The notes under the pieces are model-generated. The model saw only the letters and a list, made by a program, of their open reading frames with translations. It was not told the origin of the DNA and made no database searches. From NCBI RefSeq assembly GCF_008274625.1, contig NZ_VTRU01000007.1, positions 1 through 64,000 on the forward strand: a stretch of DNA of 64,000 nt. Reading direction: 5' to 3'. A program made the position numbers and the translations under genes. Below are positions 13,901 through 25,900 of this stretch, piece by piece (within the stretch, counting starts at the first letter, position 1; the number at the start of each line of letters is the position of its first letter). This stretch comes from Chryseobacterium panacisoli. GTDB lineage: Bacteria > Bacteroidota > Bacteroidia > Flavobacteriales > Weeksellaceae.

Positions 13901-16900
13901 GTCTATGAACAGTAATTGACAACCGTTCAATAAACCTAAGAAAATCTGTTCTACCGAGGCATCAAATACATAGTTGGCAAACTGAAGAATGATTTCGGAT
14001 TCATGCAGATCATAACGGGCATAAAGGTCACTCACCAGGTTTATCACTCCTGTATGCTCTATCATTACTCCTTTAGGCATTCCTGTTGTTCCGCTGGTGT
14101 AGATCACATAGGCCAGATCATCTGCCTGAGTTCGGGTGACCGGATTATCAATATTGCTGTTTTGAAGCTTTTCTATCAGTTTTTCATCATCTAATAGCAG
14201 AATTTCTGCTTTTTTCGAGTGAATTTCATTGAATTTCACCTCAGCACTTTTCTGAGTGATCACTATTTTCGCTTGTGTATCCTGAAGAATGTGTTCAATC
14301 CTATCAGTTGGATAGGTCGGATCCATCGGAACGTAAGCTGCTCCGGATTTTAATACAGCTAAAATGGCGATCAACATGTTTTCTGAACGCTCCAAGCATA
14401 AAGGTACAAGATCATCCGGCTGGAGATTGTATGTATCGTTCAGATAGTTGGCAAGGCGGTTTGCTCTTTCATTAATCTCTTTATAGGATAAGGTTACCTC
14501 CTGATGTACCAACGCGATACGATCCGGTGTTTTAGCTGTCTGAGCTTCAAACATACTTTGGATTGTTTTCCCGGTTGGGAATTCAGTCCAGGTATTATTC
14601 CAGTCTATTGTTATTTTTTCATGATCTTCTGAGGTGATATAAGACAGATCTTCGGAAATCATTTCAGGTGTTTCCAATAGCTGGTTCAGAACGGTCTTCA
14701 TTCCTTCCAACAGCTGATTCATCATGTTTTTTTCAAACAGATATCCCTCATAACTTATCACCAGAGAAACTTTCTCATCGCGTTCAAAAGCTGTAACTCC
14801 CAGTGGGTAATCCAGTCTTTCTACGGCATCCCTGAATACAAATCCTAGTTCATTGTTATTTTCTCCCTGAGGAACAGGATAGTTTTCATAGACAAATAAA
14901 CTGCTGAAAATTCTACGCCCCTCACGCTGAAGATTCGCCAGGTTCACATCACTATGACTGTTAAGCTCACTGATATTCTCCTGAATCTTTACAATCTGGT
15001 CTTTTACTTTACCTCCTTCATGGGTTACAATTAATGGTAAGGTATTGATATAAAGTCCCGCAGAAGATTCTATTCCATCAACAGGAAGATTCCTTCCGGA
15101 TACCGTAGTTCCTACTACAGTCACTTCTGCATTACTATAAATCTTCAACTGGCTATGCCACAAATACTGCAGAACAGCGTTTACAGTAAAGCCATTTGTC
15201 TGGGTAAATTCTTTTAATTGCTGATACTGCTCACCTTCTATCAAAAGTTCTGCATCCTGATGATCTTTGATATGTTTATAAATCCCAAGATCCGTTTGTC
15301 TTTCGCTTTCCTTCAATAAATTAGTCAGATCCTCCTGATCTTCAAGCTGATCCATATAGCTTTTCCAGAAGCTGCTGCTGAGTTCTTTATTTTCCTGCAG
15401 GTATTTCTGGGTATCTGTATACGCTGTATCTACAACAAGCTCAGGCTGATAATCTTTGTTCAGCTGAAGATAAGATTTGTGAACACTATTCAGAATAACA
15501 GGCAAGCTCCATCCATCCAGAATCGCATGATGATTGCTCAGCAGGCAGCTGTAATGATTTTCTCCTCTTTTGAAAAGGTAAACCCTGAACAGATTGCCTT
15601 TGGATAAATCATAACCCTCAAAACGGTCTTTTTGTATTATTTCTTCAATCAGAGTGTTCTGGGCCTCATCATTAATTTTGCTGATGTCCTGATATCTCCA
15701 GTCCAGATTGCCTTTTTTATCAATAACCTGAACGATCTCTCCATTCCAGTTAAATCTTATTCTCAACGCAGGATAGCGTTTCTGGGTAAGCTCCCAGGAT
15801 TTTTTCATGTTTTCAGGACTGATTTCTGCAAAATAGTCCCAGATCAACTGTACACGGTAGGCATCATCTGTTTCTCCCTGATTTAAAGCATGATATACAA
15901 ATCCCTCCTGTAAACTGTTAGCCAGATAAACTCCTTCTATTTCACCATCTTTCTGAATATCTTCGAGCTGACTGTCTTCAACAATATAATCTACATCGGA
16001 TGGCGTCAGGAAGCTTCTGTCTGCCTGGGAAAGCCGGTGGACAATTTCCTCTATTTTTGTTTTAAAAGATTCTGAGAAAAGGCTCATCTGCTCATCTTTC
16101 AGATAACCGGCAATCTTAAACTGCAGCTTACCTTCTATTACAGCGCCATTGATGCTGATATAATGACTGTCTTTATTTTTACTTCCAATACTTAAACCGC
16201 TGTCTTCTGAGGCAATAAACCAACTTTTTGCTCCGGTTTCCTGATCCAGCTGTCCCAGATAATTAAAACTGATTTTAGGCAATTCACGCTCTGTATAACC
16301 TATAAGGATTCCATAACCGATTCTGTTGTGAGGAATGCTTCTCAGTGTTTCTTTAGTCTGTACTACAGTATTTAACCAATCTTTACTTTTCTTTAAAGAC
16401 AACGGATACATGGAGGTAAACCAGCCTACTGTTTCCGTAATATCAAGATGGTTGAATATTTCTTCACGGCCATGACTTTCCAGCACAACGGAATGATTTT
16501 CATGTCCTGTAAATTCTGAAAGCGAGAGAGATAATGCAGAAAGCAGCACATCATTGATCTGCGTGTTGTAAACATGATGAATTCCTCTGATTAACTTTTG
16601 AGTGATTTCTTCGGATATCATCAATTGATTTTGCTGGTAATTCTCACCAATAAAATTTTCCAGATTTCTGTTGTTCTCTTCAGCAGTATCTGCAATGGTA
16701 TTCCAAAATGAATGCTCCTCTTCCTGAGATTCCGATCTGTACGTTTTTACAGTTGCTGCCCACTGACGGTAGCTGGTTCCTTTGGTATGGGATGCAATCG
16801 TTTTTCTTTCTCCTTTTTCAAGGGACCGGTAAATATTTTTTAAATCTTCGGTTATAATTCTCCAACTTACTGCATCTATAATCAGGTGATGGAATGCAAA

Positions 16901-19900
16901 ATAAATCCTCGCACTAGCATCCTGATAGCCATCAACATATCCAACATTATATAACGGACCTCTTTCAATATCAAAATGAGACTGCCAATCCGTAAAAACT
17001 TTTGATACTTCTTCCTCGTTCAGACCTGAAACATTGAGGTAATTGATTGAAGGGGCTTTCGCTTCACCATACTTTTGAATATATTTTCCGTGCTTATTTT
17101 GATACTGAAGTCTGAAGGCATCATGCCTTTCGATCAGATATTTTACAGATTGTTCCAGCAGCTCTTTATCAAGTTGAGGAACATAGATCAGGAATGCCTG
17201 GTTCCAATGGTTGAAATCTTCTAAATATCCTGATTCTATTTGGCTGAAAAACCATTCCTGTATTGGTAAAAGTGGAACTTCTCCCTGTAATAATCCCTGT
17301 TCTGAAACGATATGGTTTTCCTCCTCTTTCTTTTTATTTTCTATCAGTAAAGCCAGAGAAGCTGTGGTGCGGGCAGCAAAGACTTCTTTAACACTCAGTC
17401 TCACTTCCAATTGTTGACGGATTCTTCCCACCAGCTGAATGCTGATAATACTGTCTCCTCCTAATCTGAAGAAATCATCATGAATGCTGACACTGTTTGG
17501 AGAAAGGCCCAACACTTCACCATAAATCTGACATAATTTTTTCTGCAGCTCTGTTTCCGGAGCTGTATATTCTTTATTTCCTGTAAAATCAGGTTCAGGC
17601 AATGCTCTTCTATCTAACTTCCCATTGATTGTCAATGGTAAAGACGTTAAGTGGACAAATGCTCCCGGAACCATATATTCAGGTAATGATTCTGATAAAT
17701 GCTCTGAAAGTAATGCTGAATTTATGGGATTTTCAGAAACATAATAGCCTGCAAGGTATTTTAACCCTGCTTTATTTTCCCTAGCCAATACTGCTGACTG
17801 GCGAATTCCAGGATAGGTTAACAGTTTATTTTCAATTTCACCTAATTCGATTCTATATCCGCGGATCTTTACCTGGAAATCGTTTCTTCCAATATATTCC
17901 AGCTCACCATTCGGCAGCCATCGTACAAGGTCTCCGGTTTTATATAATCTTTTGTTCTCCCCTTTTATCTTCTGTTCTCCGGTCTGGAAAGGATTGATGA
18001 TAAAACGTTCTTCCGTAAGATCAGGTCTGTTAAGATAACCTCTGGCAATTCCTGCTCCTCCAACGTACAGCTCTCCCACTGCACCTACTGGAACTGGTCT
18101 TAAATGTTGATCTAAAACATAAACATTCACATTCCCGATCGGACCTCCGATATTTAATGGATTTTCATCTTCGTTATAATGGTGTAAAGTTGCACATACG
18201 GTACTTTCTGTTGGGCCATAAGCGTTAACCAGATCTACTCCATGTTCTTTATACAGAGCCATAACCTGCGGATTGGTGATGTCCCCGGCAACCAAAAGTG
18301 TCTCCAGCGGAAGAATGTATTCTTTGGTTAGTAAAACAGGAGGAATAGTAGCAACTTTAATATCATTTTCTCTTATATATTGTTGTAATACAATCAGATC
18401 CGTCTGTGTTTCTTTATTCAGAAGATGTATGGTTTGTCCATGAACAAGAGCAGGATATAACTCAGCAACATGGGCATCAAATACATAATTGGCATACCAA
18501 AGGCAGTTTTTCTGCGGAACCGAAAGCTCAGAGATGAATCCATATTCTCTGGCATGCTGCTGTATCAGATTGGCTACTCCTTTATGCTCTATCAATACAC
18601 CTTTAGGCATTCCGGTGGTTCCACTGGTGTAAATGACATAAGCTAAATGATTGGGATTAACTTTGGTAACAGGGTTATTAGCATCAAATGTTTCAAGTGT
18701 TGCTTTAAAGATAACCTCATCCAAAGCAATAGCGTTAACACCCTTATTTTCCAGCTGTTTCATTGTGCTTTCCTGGCCTAAAATGACCTTAGCTTTTGTA
18801 TACTGAAGAATGTGTTCAATTCTTTCGGATGGATAGGACGGATCCATAGGAACATAAGCTGCTCCGGTTTTTAATACAGCCAGCATAGCCATCAGCATAT
18901 TTTCGGAGCGTTCCAGACACAAAGGAACCAAATCATCCGGCTGTAGATGGTAAGTACTGATTAAATAATTCGCCAAACGGTTTGATCTTTCATTCAGTTC
19001 CTGATAAGACCATTCAATATCCTGATATACTAAAGCTGTGGCATCAGGCGTTTTTGTCACCTGATCTTCAAACAATTGCTGTATTGTTTTATCAGTGGCA
19101 TATTCAGACCCTGTTTCGTTCCATCCTTCCGTCATCTTGCTATAATCTGAATCTTCCAGAAGACGGAATTTATTGATTTTTATGTTTTTATCACGACTCT
19201 CTCCTATTGCAGCCACCTGATCTAGAAGCAGAATATAAGTGCTCTGCATTCTCAGAATCGTTTCTTTTTTGAAAAGAGAGGTCGCATAGTTGAATATTCC
19301 CCTGATCGTTTCTTCCCCATCATCAATCATAGTGGTCAGATCAAACTTCGCTGCCTGATAATTGATTTCATGATGCAGAGGAGTAAATAGACCTTCATTG
19401 TTGATATTCACTCCAAAGTTCTGAACGCCGAACATTACCTGGAAAACCGGGTGTTTTGAAGCATCTTGTTCTATATCCAACTCATCCACCAGTTTTTCAA
19501 AGGGAAGTTCCTGATAAGATTGGGCTTCTGTTACTGATTTTGAAATCTGAAGAATAAAGTCTTTAAAATCCTGTTCTGCACAGATCCTCTCCCTCAGCGC
19601 CAATGTATTCACAAAGAAACCGATCATATCTTCAAGACCTTCATGGTGGCGGTTGGCAATAGGGCTTCCTACAACAATATCATCCTGGCCTGAATAAGCA
19701 GAAAGCATCATATAATATCCTCCCAACATCAGGCTGTACAGACTCACTCCCCATTCTCTGGAAAGCTTTCTCAATCCTGAACCCATTTCCGGGGGAAGAC
19801 TGAAATGGACTGTAGCACCGTCGTAAGAGATATTTGCAGGTCTTTTGAAATCTAAAGGCAGACTAAGAGCTTCAAAATCTTCAAGATTACTTTTCCAGTA

Positions 19901-22900
19901 GGTAATCTGCTTCTCCAATGTTTCGCCTGTAAGATGTTTTCTCTGCCATAAAGCAAGGTCCTTATATTGAATTTTTAATTCCGGAAGCTGAGGATTTTCT
20001 CCTTTAACAAGAGCGCTGTATATGGTTTGTATTTCTTTTAAAAACAGATCTGCAGACCATCCGTCAAATGCAATATGATGAATCACAACAGACAGACAAT
20101 GATCTTCTTTCCATCTGAAAACAGTAATCTCTACCGGAAGTTCTTCTTCCAGGCGGAATACTTTATGGGCACATTGATCTATGCTTTTCCCAAGTTCCTC
20201 TTTGGTTTCAACTTCTGCATACCTGAGTTCAGGGATAAGATCTGTAACAACCTGATAGCCGGTTCCATTTTCTGCAGTTCGGATCACGGAACGAAGCACT
20301 TCATGGCGCATTACCACTGTCTCTAATGATCTCTGAAGAACATCCAGCTGTATTTCTCTTCCCAATCTGAAGACCATCGGAACATTGTAAGCACTGCTTC
20401 CGCCTTCAAAATTTTCAATAAACCATAGCCTTTCCTGAGCAAAAGACAATCGCTGCTCTTCCGGAGAGGATACTTTTATTGGACTCATAGTTTCCTGAAC
20501 ACCTGTATCAATCTTACTACCAGAGACATGAGAAAGGGAAGCTACCGTTTTATGGGTAAATACAGCCGCTACTCCTATTGATATGCCCAGAGTTTTTTTG
20601 ATGCTGCTGATCAATCTGATGGCCATGATACTGTTTCCTCCCAGACGGAAGAAATCATCATAAATTCCAATGACTGAAGCATCCAGGCCAAGAACATCCG
20701 CATACACCTGACATAATTTTTCCTGCAGCTCGTTTTCAGGGGCTGTAAATTCATTGCTTATCGTAAATTCTGGTTCAGGGAGCTGCTTTCTGTCTAATTT
20801 TCCATTAATAGTCAATGGAAGTTGCTCAAGATGTACATAAACACTCGGAATCATATATTCCGGTAAGGTTTCTGCCAGGAATTCTGAAATTTCATGAGAT
20901 TCTATAGCAGAATCAGATACATAATATCCGACAAGATATTTCAGTCCTGTTTTATTGGTTTTAGCAAGAACTGCTGACTGGCGAATTGCCGGATTTTGTT
21001 GCAGCTTATTTTCAATTTCTCCAAGCTCAATTCTATAACCACGGATCTTTACCTGAAAGTCATTACGCCCGATATATTCAAGCTCTCCGACAGCATGGTA
21101 TTTTACTAAATCTCCTGTTTTATAAAGCTTTTCATTCTTACTTTTCTCTTTTTGGTCTTCTGTTTGAAAAGGATTTGAGATAAAACGCTCAGCTGTCAGC
21201 TCTGGTCTGTTCAAATAGCCGCGTGCAATCCCATCTCCCCCAAGATAAAGTTCTCCCACAGCTCCTATGGGAACCGGACGAAGAAGTGCATCCAGCACAT
21301 ACACAGAGGTGTTTCCTACAGCATGCCCGATCAAATGGACATCACCATGCTCTACTTTTTTGTAGGTTGCATAAATTGTGGCTTCTGTAGGCCCATACAA
21401 ATTATAAAGACTTGTATATTCTGACCAGTATTTTCCGGTTTCATAGTCACACGGTTCACCAGCATACAGTAATCCTTTCAAGTCCGGATATTCAATACGA
21501 GGAAGAACAGATAACATTACCGGAGGCAGATATGCGTAGGCTATTTGATGGTCGAGTAAATATCTGCTTATCGAATCTGCATCTTTTTTAATGGTTTCAT
21601 CTAAGATATGCAGTTCATTTCCGTACAACAGGGCATTAAAAAATTCTGATACCGATACGTCAAATACATAAGAAGTATACGCTGTTATCTTCTCGGTTTC
21701 ACTGAAACCATAAGCATCTCTTATCTGAGTCACTACATTTACCACACTTCTGTGCTCAATCATTACCCCTTTAGGCATTCCCGTCGTTCCACTGGTATAG
21801 ATCACATAAGCCAGCTTATCTGATTTATTTTCAGTCAAAGGGTTCTCGGCATTGCTCTTTTCAATAAAATCCCTGAAAGAAACCTCATCCAATGAGATAA
21901 TGTTCTTGGTAAGGTCTATATTCTGTATTTTTTCAGATATTTTTTCCTGAGTAAGGATGATTTCGGCATTGGTATCATCCAAAATATGTCTTATTCTGTC
22001 TGCCGGATAAGAAGGATCCATAGGAACGTAAGCTGCTCCGGTTTTTAAAACAGCAAGAATGGCAATAATCATATCTTCAGACCGTTCCAAAAATAAAGGA
22101 ACCATATCTTCAGCCTGAAGATTGTAGGTATCCATAAGATAATGGGCAAGGCGGTTTGCCCGCTCATTCAACTCGTGATAAGATAATCGGACATTCTGAT
22201 ATACCAATGCTGTACGATCCGGATTTTTTTGTACCTGATCTTCAAATAAGCCGTGAATCGTCTGTATTTCAAGGTTGTTTATTCCTGATATATTCTGATC
22301 TTCTATGATTTTTTTATGATCCTCTTTTGTCATAAAAGAAAGACCACTTATCTTACAGCTTTCTTCTTTTATATTTCTGAGCTCTACAAGCTGTTCAAGA
22401 AGCAGTATATAAGTATTCTTCATACGCAGAACCGTATCTCTGTTGAAAAGTGATACTGCATAATTGAATATTCCCCGTACTTCTTCTCCATGATCATCAA
22501 TCATCATGGTCAAATCAAACTTTGCAGTTTGATAATTGATATTGCCGTCAAAAGGAAGAAGAACCGCTTCATCCTCATGGGCAGAATAAATTCCTTCTTC
22601 AAAGCTCTGAAGTCCGAACATCACCTGGAAAATCGGATGGCGGGACATATCCTGATCTATTTTCAGCTCTTCTACCAGCTTCTCAAAAGGAAGATCCTGG
22701 TGAGACTGTGCCTCCATTACGGATTGGGAAACCTGTAAAATAAAATCTTTGAGCTCCTGATCAGGATCAATTTTTTCTCTTAATGCCAATGTATTAACAA
22801 AAAGACCGATAATATTTTCAAGGCCTGCATGATGACGGTTGGCAACAGGACTTCCGACAACAATGTCATCCTGCCCTGAATAAGCGGACAACATCAGTGA

Positions 22901-25900
22901 ATAGCCACTCAGCATCACGCTGTATAAACTTACTCCCAGTTCTTTTGAAAGCTCTCTCAGATCTGTCACAAGATCGGTTGGGAAGCTAAAATATTCCGTC
23001 GCTCCTTGGTAAGACGTTTGTGCCGGTCTTTTAAAATCCAGTGGAAGATCAAGGGTCTGAAATTCATTAAGCTTATCTTTCCAGTAAAGAATTTGCTGAT
23101 CAAGTGTATCTCCTTTAAGATAGTTTCTCTGCCATAAGGCAAAGTCTTTATACTGAATATTTAAAACCGGAAGTTCTTGTGTTTTTCCTGTTGCAAGGCT
23201 GTGATAAATCCTGTTAATTTCTTTGATAAAAATATCCGTAGACCACCCATCAAAAGCGATGTGGTGAACTACAACAGATAAGTATTTCTGATCTTTCAGC
23301 CTGAAAAGGGCCACATTCAATGGAAGTTCCTCCTCTAAACTAAAAATTTTATGATTGACAGTATTGATCTCCTCATCAAGTTCTTCCCTCGTTTGAACCT
23401 CTTTTACAGAAAGCTGAATATTCTGGTCTGTAACTACCTGATATCCTATTCCCTCTTCTGTTGAACAGATCATACTGCGCAAAACCTCATGACGCTGAAT
23501 CAACACTTCAAAAGACTGCTGAAGAAGTTCTGTCTGAACATGGGTTCCCAGCTTAAATACCATTGGAATATTGTAGACATTACTCCCTTCTTCAAATTTT
23601 TCAATAAACCAAAGTCTTTCCTGGGCAAAGGATAACCGTTGATCTTCCACTGATGTTACTCTAAAAGGGGTAATTTTTTCCTGTTTATCAATATTATTTT
23701 CTCCGCTTAAAATTTCAGCTAAAGAAACAATGGTTTTATGGCTGAACACCATAGCTACATTGGCCTGCAGCTTCAACTCGTACTGTATTTTGCTGATCAG
23801 CTTTATTGCCATGATACTGTTTCCTCCCAAACGGAAGAAATCATCATAAATACTGATCGTTTCGCTATTCAACCCAAGTATTTCCCCATAGATCTGACAT
23901 AGTCTTTCCTGCAGTTCATTCTGGGGAGCAGTATATTGTCTGTTTCCTGTAAATTCAGGCTCTGGAAGCTGTTTCCTGTCTAGTTTTCCGTTAACAGTGA
24001 GCGGTAGTTCCGTGAGTTGTACAAAAGCTCCGGGAATCATATACTCCGGAAGGGATCCCGAAAGGAAGACTGTCAGCTCTTCAGTATTTAATTCTTCATC
24101 AGAAACATAGTATCCGGCCAGATACTTCATCCCGGTTTTGTTTTCTTTTACCAGAACTACAGATTGTTTTACTCCCGGAAACCGGGAAAGTTTATTTTCT
24201 ATTTCTTCCAGCTCGATCCTGTATCCTCGGATTTTTACCTGAAAGTCATTACGTCCGATATATTCGATATTCCCATCAGGAAGCCAACGTACAAGGTCTC
24301 CGGTTTTGTACAGTCTTTCTTTGTCGCCCCGAAAAGGATTATCTATGAAACGTTCAGCTGTCAAATCCGGACGATTCAGGTAGCCTCTTGCAATTCCCGC
24401 TCCGCCAAGGTAAAGCTCACCAACCGCTCCTATGGGAACAGGCTGAAAATCATTCTCCAGAATATAAGCCGTGGTATTACCTACTGGACGTCCGATAAGA
24501 TGTACATCCCCATGCTGTATTTGTTTGTAAACTGCATAAATAGTAGCTTCTGTAGGTCCATACAGATTATACAGTTTTGTATACTCTGACCAGTATTTCC
24601 CTGTTTCATAGTCACAAGGTTCACCGGCATAAAGTAATCCTTTTAAAGATGGATATTCTATACGTGGCAATACGGATAACATGACTGGCGGAAGGTAGGC
24701 ATAAGCTATTTGATTATCAATCAAATAACGACTTATCAAATCTGCATCTTTTTTGATGTTTTCTCCCAATATGTGCAGTTCATTTCCATACAATAAGGCA
24801 TTGAAGAATTCTGATACGGACACATCAAAAACATAGGAAGTGTATGCTGTAATTTTTTCTCCTTTACTATTACCATAGGCATCTTGCACCTGATCTACCA
24901 GATTCGCTGCGTTTCTGTGCTCTACCATTACGCCTTTTGGCAGACCTGTAGTTCCGCTGGTATAGATTACGTAAGCCAGATTATCAGGCCTAACCTGTAT
25001 AGAAAGATTATCAGGATTCATCCCCTCCAATTTATTTTGAAAAGCATAATCATCCAGTGCTATTATATCTGAAATAGCAGCCTGTGCCTTATCTATGATT
25101 GAATTCTGTGTCAGTACTATTTTTGCCTGGGTATCCTGAAGAATATGCTCAATCCTGTCTGAAGGATATGACGGATCCATGGGTACATACGCCGCTCCTG
25201 ACTTTAATACAGCAAGAATGGCAATCAGCATATTTTCAGAACGTTCCAAACATAAGGGAATCAAATCATCAGGCTGAAGATCATACATTTTAACAAGATA
25301 ATTCGCAAGGCGGTTTGACCGTTCATTGAGCTCACGGTAAGAAAGTGTAGTGGTATGATATACCAAAGCCGTCTGGTCCGGTGTTCTTTCTACCTGCTCT
25401 TCAAATAACTGATGAATGGTTTTATCCGAGGGATTATCTGAACCTGTATTATTCCAATCATGAATAATCGTTTGAAAGGTTTCTGAATCTAAAAGCTTAT
25501 AATTACTTATAGAATTCCCGGGATTTCCTTCCAGCAGATCTTCAAGGATTTCAACAAATAATCGCTGATACATTTCCGTAAAATTGAATACCAGTTCAGT
25601 GCTAAGATCCTGATTGGCATACCGAACCTTATAATTAAGCTGTCCGTTTCGTACTTCCTGCTCAAATGATAATTTACCTACCAGATCGACATTCAGATCA
25701 CTGTTGATAATCACATCACTCGCCCCTTCATAATGAATCACCACATCTTTCAGACTGGTTTGTACAAATCCATATTCTAAAATATCTGATGTAGGGGCAT
25801 AGCTGATCAGTTCTTCAACGGGAAAATATCGTGCTTTGCTTATTTTTAACTGATTGGTATATTCTATATTCTGATCAATCAGATCCTGAAGTGAAGTATC

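Noticed and set aside
24164..24589. 141-codon plus-strand frame within the NRPS region
   Set aside because: Complement of the module 1 A domain; composition typical of antisense shadow.
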